From contig NZ_MBTF01000013.1 of NCBI RefSeq assembly GCF_002013915.1, positions 1 through 64,000 on the forward strand: 64,000 nt of DNA. Direction: 5' to 3'. This DNA comes from Mucilaginibacter pedocola. Lineage in GTDB: Bacteria > Bacteroidota > Bacteroidia > Sphingobacteriales > Sphingobacteriaceae. The position numbers and the translations under genes were made by a program. Every line of letters begins with the position of its first letter. Position 1 is the first letter of the stretch. Under the pieces are notes generated by a model. It saw nothing but the letters and a program-made list of their open reading frames with translations, ran no database searches and was not told the origin of the DNA. Below, piece after piece: positions 25,293 through 33,911 of this stretch.

Positions 25293-25802
25293 TTGAGGAA
25301 GCTTTTTCCATTATTTATTTTAATTCTTTTACCCTTTTTTCTAAAAGCTCAGGATACCACCGTTGTAAAACGCCAGGCAGGGTTATTTGCTCATGCCACA
25401 TTTCAGGGCGATGTAGAGCACATTATTGCCGGCACTTATCCCGCGCTTATCGAGCTATCGGGCGGTAAAGCACAGTTAGCGCAACTCATAACCGAACGCA
25501 TGGATGCCCTCAAAAAGCAGGGTATCACCAGCTTTGAAGGAACCGTTGGTAAGCCCGGTAAAATTTATAAAAATGCAGGGCAATGGTATTGCCTGCTTCC
25601 CGAAGAAATTATATTGCGCACATCGATAGGGCGCTACCGCAGCAAATCGTATTTGTTAGGCGTAAGCGAAACCAAAGGCGAGAGCTGGACCTTTTTAGAT
25701 GTAGGTAATATGCCGCGCGATGTGCTGCATCGGCTGGTACCCAACCTCAACCCCGAATTGGTGATACCGCCGCCTGTAAGAACCGAGTTTTTACCGGACT
25801 AA
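25293..25802 (+). CDS. Secreted hypothetical protein (non-ATG start)
   Basis: The protein of about 169 residues has a signal peptide (KLFPLFILILLPFFLKAQ) and a compact alpha/beta domain without recognised motifs. No ATG precedes the signal peptide in frame. TTG at 25293 gives a short, basic n-region (MRKLF); TTG at 25281 is the alternative. It follows the phosphodiesterase gene closely and may be co-expressed. Function is unknown. Confidence 0.75.
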   Translation: MRKLFPLFILILLPFFLKAQDTTVVKRQAGLFAHATFQGDVEHIIAGTYPALIELSGGKAQLAQLITERMDALKKQGITSFEGTVGKPGKIYKNAGQWYCLLPEEIILRTSIGRYRSKSYLLGVSETKGESWTFLDVGNMPRDVLHRLVPNLNPELVIPPPVRTEFLPD

Positions 25803-25806
25803 CATG

Positions 25807-25972
25807 GGTGGCTAATTTAACCACAGAGTTCTCAGAGGTTTCACAGAGGTTCGCAGAGAGCCTTGCAAATGGGTTAAGAGATGAAACTCAAAATACTCTT
25901 TTGCCACTATATAGGCTCTGTGTATCTCCGCGTTTTTCTCTCTGTGTCCTCCGTGGTAAAATAACCACTAAA
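25807..25972. repeat. Family B palindrome, copy 2
   Basis: The left end has GTGGCTAATTTAACCACAGAG, AGAGGTTTCACAGAGG and TTCGCAGAG; the right end has CTCTGTGTATCTCCGCG, CTCTGTGTCC and TCCGTGGTAAAATAACCAC. An open frame runs through it into the amidase gene, but this is repeat sequence and not protein. Confidence 0.75.
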
Positions 25973-26005
25973 ATACTTACCTTACCTCCTCAATTCCCTC
26001 CCCAT

Positions 26006-27607
26006 ATGCAACGCAGAAACTTTTTAAAAACCGGCACTTTAGCAGGCCTAACATTAACCACATTAGGCGCAGCATCGTGCAGTACCCCATCGGCAGATAC
26101 AAAAACCGAAACGCCGGCAACAGATGATTTCGAACTGAACGAAATAACTATTGATGGTTTGCAGAAACTGATGGCAGATGGTAAACACACCTCGCGCAGC
26201 ATAACGGAATTATATTTAAAAAGAATTGATACAGTAGATAAGACAGGGCCGAAGCTGAATGCGGTTATCGAAATAAACAAAAGCGCATTGGATATGGCCG
26301 ATGCGATGGATAAAGAACGCAAAGCAGGTAAAGTGCGCGGCCCGCTGCATGGCATACCCGTGCTGATAAAAGATAATATTGATACAGGCGATACTATGCA
26401 AACTACGGCGGGTTCGCTGGCATTGGAGGGGCATTATGCCAAACAGGATGCCTTTATTGTACATAAACTGCGCGAGGCCGGCGTGGTGCTGTTGGGTAAA
26501 ACTAATTTGAGCGAATGGGCAAATTTTCGTTCGTCGCGCTCTACCAGTGGTTGGAGCAGTAGGGGTTTGCAAACTAAAAACGCTTATGTGTTAGACAGGA
26601 ACCCCAGCGGCTCCAGTTCTGGGTCTGGTACGGCGGCATCTGCTAATTTGTGTGCGGTGGCCGTGGGTACAGAAACGGATGGCTCGGTGGTTTCGCCATC
26701 GTCCGTTGCCGGCCTGGTGGGTATTAAGCCAACAGTGGGCTTGCTTAGCCGTAGTGGCATTATCCCAATTTCGGCTACGCAGGATACGGCGGGGCCAATG
26801 ACGCGTACCGTGCGCGATGCCGCTATACTGCTTGGCGCTTTAGCAGGCGCCGACCCTAACGATAAAGCCACCCTGAACGCCAAGCCCGCAACCGACTATA
26901 CAAAATTCCTTGATGCCAACGGCTTGAAAGGCAAACGCATTGGCGTAGAGAAAATAGAACGCGCGAACGACGGTACGTTAATGCTGATGAAGGAGACCAT
27001 AGAAACCCTGAAAAAGCAAGGCGCGGAAGTAGTGGAAGTAGAGGTTTATAAAGCATTAAAACCTGCCAACGGTGCCGAGTTCCAGGTGTTGCTTTACGAG
27101 TTTAAAGATGGTGTAAATAAATACCTGGCCAAGGCTGATGCCAAAGTGAAAACACTCGCCGATGTAATTGCATTCAACAAGGCTAACGAACCCAAAGCCA
27201 TGCCCTTTTTTAAGCAGGAGGAATTGGTTGAGGCCGAGGCCAAAGGTGACCTCAGCAGTAAAGAATATCTTGATGCGTTGGAGAAGTCGACCGGTGTAAG
27301 CCGCAAAGTTATAGATAGCATCCTGACCGAAAATAAGCTGGATGCAATTTGCGGGCCAACCAACGGATTTGCAAGCTGCACCGATATTTTAAACGGCGAT
27401 TATGATAATGGCTTCGGTTTTTCTACACCTGCGGCCATGGCAGGCTACCCGCACATTACGGTGCCTATGGGCAACTGGCACGGGCTGCCTATGGGCTGGT
27501 CGTTCTTTAGTACGGCATGGAAAGAAGGGGAGTTGCTAACCCTTGCATACGCCTACGAGCAGGCATCGAAGAAAAGAACAAAACCGGAGTTTAAGGAAAC
27601 GCTGTAA
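26006..27607 (+). CDS. Amidase-signature family enzyme, Tat-exported lipoprotein
   Basis: The 533-residue protein begins with a twin-arginine signal (MQRRNFLKTG) ending in a lipobox (LGAASC), so it is probably folded before export and lipid-anchored. The amidase-signature Ser-cisSer-Lys triad is visible: Lys in PVLIKDNIDTGD, cis-Ser in PSGSSSGSGTAAS, and the nucleophile Ser in VGTETDGSVVSPSS. The family hydrolyses amides. The substrate is open. The ATG at 26006 is chosen because the signal peptide begins there; the upstream frame is palindromic repeat. Confidence 0.92.
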   Translation: MQRRNFLKTGTLAGLTLTTLGAASCSTPSADTKTETPATDDFELNEITIDGLQKLMADGKHTSRSITELYLKRIDTVDKTGPKLNAVIEINKSALDMADAMDKERKAGKVRGPLHGIPVLIKDNIDTGDTMQTTAGSLALEGHYAKQDAFIVHKLREAGVVLLGKTNLSEWANFRSSRSTSGWSSRGLQTKNAYVLDRNPSGSSSGSGTAASANLCAVAVGTETDGSVVSPSSVAGLVGIKPTVGLLSRSGIIPISATQDTAGPMTRTVRDAAILLGALAGADPNDKATLNAKPATDYTKFLDANGLKGKRIGVEKIERANDGTLMLMKETIETLKKQGAEVVEVEVYKALKPANGAEFQVLLYEFKDGVNKYLAKADAKVKTLADVIAFNKANEPKAMPFFKQEELVEAEAKGDLSSKEYLDALEKSTGVSRKVIDSILTENKLDAICGPTNGFASCTDILNGDYDNGFGFSTPAAMAGYPHITVPMGNWHGLPMGWSFFSTAWKEGELLTLAYAYEQASKKRTKPEFKETL

Positions 27608-27654
27608 GTAGTTTGCAGTGGGCGGTTTGCAGTAGGCAGTTCTCATAACATTTA

Positions 27655-27802
27655 TGTCATATCGAAGGAAGCGAAGCGACGAGATATCTTGAACGATTTG
27701 AATTGACGCTATGCATAGCGGCTTTGCATTTACGCTATGCATTATGTCGAAGTTTTCTCCTCACGCCCCGCGTTTGCCCTCCCGCTGTTCGTCGAAATGA
27801 CA
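27655..27802. repeat. Family A palindrome, copy 3
   Basis: The element starts TGTCATATCGAAGGAAGC and ends TTCGTCGAAATGACA. Inside, GCTATGCATAGC is a small perfect hairpin. The right end carries an intact TGTCATTTCGA on the minus strand. The preceding bases hold a short GTTTGCAGT..GGCAGTT direct repeat. Confidence 0.8.
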
Positions 27803-27859
27803 TTGTTTATTATTACCTTTGGTAAAAGCAAACTGCACACCGCGAACTGCAAACTGACT

Positions 27860-28255
27860 ATGCCCGCTCCGTTACCAAAAAAATATTTGGCCCGCAAGGA
27901 TGAGATCACCAGCGATTTTTTGCTGGCGATAGATAAGCACCTGGACGATATTATGCAGGAGCGTACCACAGAAATGTTCGAGATACGCGACCTGGCCGAT
28001 GTTTTGCATATCCACCCAACGCACCTCAGCAATACCATTAAACTTACCACCGGCAAAGCCCCATGCTTTTTCTTCGAAAAACGGATAATGGAAATAGCAA
28101 AGGAGCTGTTAGAGCAAAACGTGCCGATAAAGGAAATAGCCTACAAACTCACCTTCGACCCATCAAACTTCACCAAATTTTTCAAGCGCTTCGAGGGTGT
28201 AACGCCCAAGCAATACAGGGAAGCTTTGGCAGAAGTAGGATTAGTCGCCGTTTAA
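27860..28255 (+). CDS. Short AraC-type regulator (DNA-binding domain only)
   Basis: The 131-residue protein consists almost wholly of the AraC double helix-turn-helix (RDLADVLHIHPTHLSNTIK, then IKEIAYKLTFDPSNFTKFFK, then the FEGVTPKQYRE end). It lacks an N-terminal ligand domain. The ATG at 27860 is chosen because the frame upstream is family A repeat. It lies 257 bp before an SDR gene whose promoter carries a 21-bp tandem repeat, a likely binding site for this protein. Confidence 0.88.
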   Translation: MPAPLPKKYLARKDEITSDFLLAIDKHLDDIMQERTTEMFEIRDLADVLHIHPTHLSNTIKLTTGKAPCFFFEKRIMEIAKELLEQNVPIKEIAYKLTFDPSNFTKFFKRFEGVTPKQYREALAEVGLVAV

Positions 28256-28423
28256 TGAGCCGACAATCTGCAAGGCGTTCATGTTTAGCCACGAGGTTGC
28301 CAAGCTTAGCTCTTAAATTACAGGGTGTTGAATTGGGATTCAGCAAAAAAATCCTGTTTTAATCCTGACATCCCTAAATCCTGTCAAAACAGCCAACCAT
28401 TCCTCAAATCGTGTTAAAATACT

Positions 28424-28487
28424 GAAGCTATCACCATTTTTTCGGAAGCTGTCACCATTTTTTGAAACGAATCTTGTCGCACCTTTG
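28424..28487 (+). promoter_or_regulatory. 21-bp tandem repeat and promoter region of the SDR gene
   Basis: Two adjacent copies of GAAGCTRTCACCATTTTTT plus two bases (28424-28444 and 28445-28465) are followed by a TAnnTTTG-like CACCTTTG at 28480-28487. A 21-bp period equals two helical turns, the spacing at which AraC-family proteins bind direct half sites beside a promoter. The AraC-type gene upstream is the obvious candidate. The 170 bp before it hold an ATCCTGTTTTAATCCTGAC-type repeat fragment. Confidence 0.65.
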
Positions 28488-28512
28488 TATCAATATCTAA
28501 AGAAACAAAAAA

Positions 28513-29277
28513 ATGGAACCGACAAACAAAATTGCATTAATAACAGGCGGAAGCAGGGGCCTTGGTAAAAACGCTGCATTAAAATTAGCCGCTAAGGGTA
28601 ACGACGTGATTGTAACCTACCGCAGCAAAAAAGAAGAGGCCGACGAAGTAGTTGCGCAAATAGAAGCCCTTGGCTTAAAGGCCGCGGCTTTGCAAATAGA
28701 TACAGGCGTGGTAAAATCGTTCCCGCAATTTAAGGAAGCATTGACCGCTGTATTGAAAGAAAAATGGAACCGCGATACTTTCGATTTCCTGATCAATAAT
28801 GCCGGTATAGATGCTGCATCTCCCTTCGCCCAAACCACCGAAGAGGACTTTGATAACTTGCTGAACGTGCACTTTAAAGGCGTTTACTTTTTAACCCAAA
28901 CGCTGCTCACTACCATTGCCGATGGCGGGCGCATTATTAACCTCTCGACAGGGCTTACCCGCTTTGCAACACCGGGCTATGCTGCCTATGCATCCATGAA
29001 AGGTGCTATAGAGGTATTCACCAAGTATTTGGCCAAAGAGCTGGGCAGCCGCCGTATTGCTGCCAATTTGGTTGCGCCGGGCATTGTGGAAACCGATTTT
29101 ACGCAACGTGCCTTTAACAGCCACCCGGGTATGCACGATTTCATCTCGTCGATAACTGCCCTTGGCCGCCCCGGCCAGCCGGACGATATCGGCGGTGTTA
29201 TCGCCTTCCTGTGCTCGGAAGAAGCCCGCTGGATAAACGCACAAAGGATAGAAGCTTCAGGTGGTATGTTCTTGTAA
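28513..29277 (+). CDS. Short-chain dehydrogenase/reductase (SDR)
   Basis: The 254-residue classical SDR has the nucleotide-binding motif TGGSRGLGKN (about residues 11-20), the NNAG motif near residue 96, and the catalytic YASMK near residue 160. It ends with the EASGGMFL type C-terminus. Basic residues after the second strand (TYRSKKEE) favour NADP(H). The substrate is unknown. It is probably controlled by the short AraC-type protein encoded upstream. Confidence 0.93.
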   Translation: MEPTNKIALITGGSRGLGKNAALKLAAKGNDVIVTYRSKKEEADEVVAQIEALGLKAAALQIDTGVVKSFPQFKEALTAVLKEKWNRDTFDFLINNAGIDAASPFAQTTEEDFDNLLNVHFKGVYFLTQTLLTTIADGGRIINLSTGLTRFATPGYAAYASMKGAIEVFTKYLAKELGSRRIAANLVAPGIVETDFTQRAFNSHPGMHDFISSITALGRPGQPDDIGGVIAFLCSEEARWINAQRIEASGGMFL

Positions 29278-29290
29278 AGAGAGCTATGTG

Positions 29291-29482
29291 TTTTTAACCA
29301 CGGAGTTATATTGAAGTTGCACGGAGGTTCACGGAGAATAAAAGCTACTTCACATAAAGACGCCAAACCGCAAAGAAAAAGTGGCTTGGCGTTTTTGTTT
29401 TAATTCGTGTTCATTTTCATCACCGCTATGTAGGCTCTGTGAATCTCCGTGTAACCTCTGCGTCCTCCGTGGTTAAATAACC
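29291..29482. repeat. Family B palindrome, copy 3
   Basis: The left end has TTTTTAACCACGGAG and CACGGAGGTTCACGGAG; the right end has CTCTGTGAATCTCCGTG, CCTCTGCGTCC and CTCCGTGGTTAAATAACC. An inner hairpin (GACGCCAA..TTGGCGTTTTTG, about 29358-29398) may act as a terminator for the SDR gene. Confidence 0.75.
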
Positions 29483-29552
29483 CCATTGCAAATAACCGTT
29501 TAACAAAGCAACCCCCAAAGCATTTTAAAAGTATCCTCTTAAAACGATACTC

Positions 29553-30677
29553 ATGCTCTTACGCATTGCCGAAGCCGAAGAACAACTCAATGCCTTGCTT
29601 ACCGTAAAACGCATTCAGGATAGCCCTGATCCGGCTTTGCTTGCCAAGGCAAGGGAGTGGTCGGCATTGGTGTGGGATGAGGCTGTTGGTTTGGGCCCTA
29701 TGCCTTTAAGCGAGATGGAGGTTACAGACGGACTGCGGCTTGCCACCCGGCCTGTTTATATTTGCGGCGTACACCGTAGCGGCACCACGCTCGTTCGTAA
29801 CCTGCTCGACGGACATCCGCGCCTGTGTGTGCTGCCTTCAGAAGGCACTTTTTATACCAACCAGGAGCGTCATTTATCCAAACTCCCGCAAACGGAATGG
29901 GCAAAGCATTTGGGTACCGAGTGGCTGCGCAGATTGGCCAACCCCGTTAACCAGGCGCCGTATTGGCTATTGGGGCGCAGTATTGCTGAGGCATCTCCTT
30001 ACGTAAGTTTTGCGCGTTATGTGCTAAGCTGGTGGCAGGCAGTAGAGCATCGCCCGGGTACGCAATGGCCGCATTTGGCCATTGTATTGGCCTATGCCAG
30101 TTGCACCAATAATTTAAAAGCGAAGTATTGGATTGATAAAACGCCAACTAACGAGCAATATCTTGACAGGATAAGGCAGGAAGCACCCGATGCCCGCATT
30201 ATACACGTGATACGCGAGCCCTTAGCCACTATTGCATCGCGCAAGGTGATGGAACCGGGTGCAGCCTTTAAAGGCGCTTTACGGGCATTAAAAATATCTT
30301 ACATCATTGCGGAAAGAGAAAGAAGCGAAGATGATCCGGCCTATCTTTTAGTACATTATGAACAGCTTTGCAACCAACCCAAAGCAGTAATAGAAGAGAT
30401 GGCGCTGCTGCTGGGTATTGCCAATTTGCCTGTTTTGGGGCAGGCGACTGTAGCGGGTATGCCTGCCGAACCTAACAGTTCGTTCGGGGCGGATAAAGAT
30501 GGAGGGAATATCGTAAAGTCAAAAAAGGAGGAAAGGAACGATGTCTTGAATGCCGAAGAAAAGAAACTTATAGCCGCTTACCTGAGTGCCGAAGCCGGTA
30601 CACTTGGTTACGCATTACCTGTCATTGATTTATTGGAGCGTATATGGCTGCGGTTGAAATATAGGTTAGTCAGGTAA
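29553..30677 (+). CDS. Sulfotransferase family protein
   Basis: The 374-residue protein shows the PAPS-binding 5'-phosphosulfate loop GVHRSGTTLVRNLLDGHP (near residue 72) and the 3'-phosphate-binding segment DARIIHVIREPLATIASR (near residue 213). These mark cytoplasmic-type sulfotransferases moving sulfate from PAPS to an acceptor. No PAPS-synthesis genes are nearby. The acceptor is unknown. The gene lies 35 bp before a DUF72 gene. Confidence 0.9.
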   Translation: MLLRIAEAEEQLNALLTVKRIQDSPDPALLAKAREWSALVWDEAVGLGPMPLSEMEVTDGLRLATRPVYICGVHRSGTTLVRNLLDGHPRLCVLPSEGTFYTNQERHLSKLPQTEWAKHLGTEWLRRLANPVNQAPYWLLGRSIAEASPYVSFARYVLSWWQAVEHRPGTQWPHLAIVLAYASCTNNLKAKYWIDKTPTNEQYLDRIRQEAPDARIIHVIREPLATIASRKVMEPGAAFKGALRALKISYIIAERERSEDDPAYLLVHYEQLCNQPKAVIEEMALLLGIANLPVLGQATVAGMPAEPNSSFGADKDGGNIVKSKKEERNDVLNAEEKKLIAAYLSAEAGTLGYALPVIDLLERIWLRLKYRLVR

Positions 30678-30712
30678 AAAAATCTGCTTATCTTGCCAAA
30701 AAATATAGCAAT

Positions 30713-31645
30713 ATGGAATTTGGCCGCGTAACCGAAGATCAGCTCAACCTGATAGATTTTAGCCTGCCGCCCGACCCGGAGTTTACCGTAGAAACCCTGC
30801 GAAATGCCGGTACTACGGAGCCTTTACAGGTACGCGCCGGTTGCGCCAAGTGGGGGCGTAAGGAGTGGGTTGGCAAAATATACCCGCCCAAAACCAAGGA
30901 TGCTAATTTTTTGGATGAGTACGTTAAGCACTTCAACTGCATAGAGCTGAACGCCACCTTTTACCAAACCTATGGCCCCGATACCATTGGCAAGTGGAAA
31001 GCAAAGGCCGATGCTAACCCCGACTTTAAATTTTGCCCCAAGTTTTCGCAGAGCATAAGCCATATACGCAGGCTAAAAAATGCCGAAGATATTACCACCA
31101 GCTATTACGAAGGTATTATGGCATTTGGCGATAAGCTTGGCCCCCTGTTTTTGCAACTGAGCGATAACTATACGCCCAAAAGCCTGCCCGAACTAACCGC
31201 ATACCTCGAAAGCCTTCCTACAGATGTTCCCGTGTTTGTAGAGCTTCGCCATAAAGATTGGTTTGCTGTGCCCGAAAACAGAAGCGCGGTTTTTAACCTG
31301 TTCAAGCGCCTTAATATTGGCAGCATACTAACCGATGCCAGCGGCCGGCGCGATTGCCTGCACATGATGCTGCCCACACCGCATGCCTTCATCCGCTTCG
31401 TAGGCAACAGCCTGCACCCTACAGACTACAGCCGTTGCGATGAATGGGTAGACCGTATTGTGCAATGGAAAGACTTAGGCCTGCAGTCGGTATGGTTTTT
31501 TATGCACCAGCACGATGAACGCTACAGCCCCGAGCTTTGCGATTACGTAATAGATAAATTAAACAAACGTCTGGGTACCGATCTGATGCGGCCGCAGTTC
31601 ATCTTGAAAGATGAGGGTTTATCCGGAGTGCCAACGCTATTTTGA
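30713..31645 (+). CDS. DUF72 family protein (TIM-barrel)
   Basis: The 310-residue protein has the DUF72 features: RAGCAKWGRKEWVGKIYP near residue 43, FNCIELNATFYQ near 75, KFCPKFSQSISH near 105 and VFVELRHKDWF near 174. The fold is a TIM barrel; the activity of the family is not established. It ends just before a family H hairpin. Confidence 0.9.
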   Translation: MEFGRVTEDQLNLIDFSLPPDPEFTVETLRNAGTTEPLQVRAGCAKWGRKEWVGKIYPPKTKDANFLDEYVKHFNCIELNATFYQTYGPDTIGKWKAKADANPDFKFCPKFSQSISHIRRLKNAEDITTSYYEGIMAFGDKLGPLFLQLSDNYTPKSLPELTAYLESLPTDVPVFVELRHKDWFAVPENRSAVFNLFKRLNIGSILTDASGRRDCLHMMLPTPHAFIRFVGNSLHPTDYSRCDEWVDRIVQWKDLGLQSVWFFMHQHDERYSPELCDYVIDKLNKRLGTDLMRPQFILKDEGLSGVPTLF

Positions 31646-31653
31646 TCCCAATT

Positions 31654-31686
31654 AGATTTGACAACTTTCAAAAAGTTGTCCAATCT
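31654..31686. repeat. Family H hairpin, copy 2
   Basis: AGATTTGACAACTTT (31654-31668), a CAA loop, then the complementary arm with one change (AAAGTTGTCCAATCT). It lies 9 bp after the DUF72 stop and is nearly identical to the hairpin after the argE-like gene at 19369-19401. Confidence 0.82.
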
Positions 31687-31716
31687 GGGAAATGCCCGTT
31701 AAATCAACATTTCACC

Positions 31717-33447
31717 CTAAAATACCGGGCGTTCTATTTTGGTATCTTTAATTTTCCAGGCCTTCGCCAATTGTTTATTTAACTTTTGCAGCTTAAAAGT
31801 GTTGCCTGCGTAAGCGAACTGCAATCCTGTTAAGGCCCAGCCATTGTCGGGGTTTATTGTTAGGTCTTTATTTAGTACCGTTATGGCTTGGGCTTTCCTT
31901 CCCGCTTTTAACAGCGCATTACCCAGGTATTGGCGTGCGGGTAGAGGCCAGTCGCGTGGTTCGTTGTATATAATATGGTCTTCGGCTACAACTGCCTGTT
32001 GCAGCAACGTTACCGCAGGTGGCAAGTCGCCCTTTGTTTGCGCGATTACGCCTTGTAATATCAGTTTGCCTACACCTGCGGCCTCGTAAGCCGAACTAAA
32101 ATTGCCCAGCGGCACCTTTAATTCAGGTGCTTGCATTTTCTGTTCCATCGCTGCCAGTTCCATCGCTGCTACGTTGGCGTCGCCTTTGCCGCAAAAGGCC
32201 ATTCCTCTTGCGAAATGTAAAAGTACCGAGGCATAGCCTAAAGTATCTACGGGTGCTTGTTTTAAAATATCATCCCAGCGGCCAAAGCGTAATGCAGTAA
32301 ATACCGGCTGCATATAAAAGTATTGCATATAATTGCCTTCGGCCCCTTTTACCGATTGGTAAGGTACAACCAATTGCTGCAGGGTATCGGCACTTGTGGC
32401 AGCAATTTGATAGTTGCCGGCCATTTGTGCGCAGTTTATTTTGAGGTGAATGTTATGAAACTCGTACAGGAAATCTAAAGTGGTTACAGGCTTGTATTGC
32501 GCGGCATATTGATGGTAGCCCTTTACTGCTGCAATATTATCGGCAATACCACGGCCATAGTGCCCGGTGCGGATGTAAATATGCGATGGCATATGCGTTA
32601 CATGTGACACCGAGGGCATCAGGGTATCGAGCAGGTAAGCGCTTTTAAGTGCCAATTGTGGCGTGGCCGAGGCCTCCATGGTATGGATGTAGTAGTGGTT
32701 GGCACCAGGATGTTTTGGCGCGAGAGCAAGCGCTTTTTCTAATACCGTGCGTATTTCGGCGGTCCAGGCTTTGGGGCCTTGATCGTGGTTGTACAAGTCC
32801 CACGGGTGTAAAAGCAACAGCGCATCTGCATATAGCGCCAACACATCGGCATTTTGCGGGTATCTGGTGTAAACCTGTTTCATGGCAGCGGCGTAGTTTA
32901 CCCGTAGTTGCCTAACACTAATGGTGGTATCGCTGCTGTAGCGTTGCTGCATGGCGGTAATTAAGGCCTGCTCTAAGGGCGAGCAGGTATTAAAGAGTTG
33001 TTTACTTTTTACAGACGCTTCATAAGCGCCGGTGGGTGGTGCATAGCCATTGGGGTAGTTAATGGTTGGCCCCATTGATAACGATTTTCCATACCATGCC
33101 ATTGCGCATTGCGGTGCCAGCCGGGTGGCTTTTTCGAAAGAAGCGATGGCTTCAATAGCATGAAAGGCAAAATACATGCTAAAGCCCTGGTTTACATAAA
33201 ACTGCGCGCTATCGGTAGCGTGGCTCACCTTCCATTTATAATTGCCCCAGCCTTTTAAGGCAGGTATTTCGCCCGCTGCGGTGTCGGCATAACCAAATAA
33301 AGGTGTGCAAAGGCTTGCACGCACCTGCGGATACCTGTACCATTTTACAGGCTGCTTTTGGCTAATACGGCTTGTGTATAACGACCGCGCGCTGATTAAA
33401 GCTGTACAAAGCAGAGCGCCGAGTGCGAGCAGGTGTTTGATCTTCAT
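31717..33447 (-). CDS. Secreted tetratricopeptide-repeat protein
   Basis: The 576-residue protein has a signal peptide (HLLALGALLCTALISARS) and several TPR-like helical pairs, such as AIASFEKATRLAPQCAMAWYGKSL near residue 95 and the region 470-560. A conserved middle part contains HPGANHYYIHTMEAS and HVTHMPSHIYIRTGHY. I recognise this overall type as a conserved exported TPR protein. Its function is unknown and no enzyme domain is visible. Confidence 0.82.
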   Translation of the reverse strand: MKIKHLLALGALLCTALISARSLYTSRISQKQPVKWYRYPQVRASLCTPLFGYADTAAGEIPALKGWGNYKWKVSHATDSAQFYVNQGFSMYFAFHAIEAIASFEKATRLAPQCAMAWYGKSLSMGPTINYPNGYAPPTGAYEASVKSKQLFNTCSPLEQALITAMQQRYSSDTTISVRQLRVNYAAAMKQVYTRYPQNADVLALYADALLLLHPWDLYNHDQGPKAWTAEIRTVLEKALALAPKHPGANHYYIHTMEASATPQLALKSAYLLDTLMPSVSHVTHMPSHIYIRTGHYGRGIADNIAAVKGYHQYAAQYKPVTTLDFLYEFHNIHLKINCAQMAGNYQIAATSADTLQQLVVPYQSVKGAEGNYMQYFYMQPVFTALRFGRWDDILKQAPVDTLGYASVLLHFARGMAFCGKGDANVAAMELAAMEQKMQAPELKVPLGNFSSAYEAAGVGKLILQGVIAQTKGDLPPAVTLLQQAVVAEDHIIYNEPRDWPLPARQYLGNALLKAGRKAQAITVLNKDLTINPDNGWALTGLQFAYAGNTFKLQKLNKQLAKAWKIKDTKIERPVF

Positions 33448-33648
33448 TGCGGCAGAGTTTTAAGTTGCTGCAATTTAGATAATTAGCTTTGAAAAAGCGA
33501 CGACGTAATATTCGTTTTGTTATTTTGATTCAAAAGCGGGTAACAGGACTGAGTAAAGGAACCGGGGGCTATGCTATACGTTAAAATTCTTCCGGCGGTG
33601 GGGGCACCGCCTCGTGGTTATGATGTGCTTATCGTATACAACGGAGTT

Positions 33649-33685
33649 CATCTGCACATCTGTAATTTGCACATCTGCACATCCG
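33649..33685. repeat. CATCTGCACATC short direct repeats
   Basis: TCTGCACATCTG and TTTGCACATCTGCACATC give four near-copies of GCACATC(T). It lies in the 241-bp gap between the TPR and PspC genes, just behind the PspC stop codon. The rest of the gap holds AT-rich sequence with nothing else recognised. Confidence 0.5.
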
Positions 33686-33688
33686 GCC

Positions 33689-33910
33689 TTACATATCCAC
33701 TGCGCGTGAGCGGCGGCGTTTTACGTAATTGCGTATATCGAGAACTATACCCGCAAAAAAGTAAAATATCAAAGGGAACCCTACTGCCAGGAACGACGAG
33801 TAGATAAAAAACAAGCGTATTTTGGCGATGGATACGTTGAAACGCTCGCCCAGGTAAGTGCATACCCCAAAAGAGTAGCGCTCAAAAAAGGTGATTATCC
33901 GTTGTAGCAT
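33689..33910 (-). CDS. PspC-domain small membrane protein
   Basis: The 73-residue protein shows the PspC pattern: a short N-terminal helix, FGVCTYLGERFNVSIAKIRL, then a hydrophobic helix (FIYSSFLAVGFPLIFYFFAG) and a basic tail. PspC domains belong to membrane-stress systems, but in Bacteroidota stand-alone copies have no proven role. It starts 1 nt after the stop codon of the DUF2851 gene, so the two are translationally coupled. Confidence 0.85.
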   Translation of the reverse strand: MLQRIITFFERYSFGVCTYLGERFNVSIAKIRLFFIYSSFLAVGFPLIFYFFAGIVLDIRNYVKRRRSRAVDM

Positions 33911-33911
33911 A

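Noticed and set aside
25808..26005. N-terminal extension of the amidase by 66 codons
   Set aside because: The extension is translated family B repeat. The Tat signal peptide starts at 26006.
27737..27859. N-terminal extension of the short AraC-type regulator
   Set aside because: It is translated from the end of a family A palindrome; the ATG at 27860 begins the real protein.
33649..33685. CRISPR array from short GCACATC repeats
   Set aside because: The units are only about 7-9 bp, without regular spacers, and no cas genes are present.
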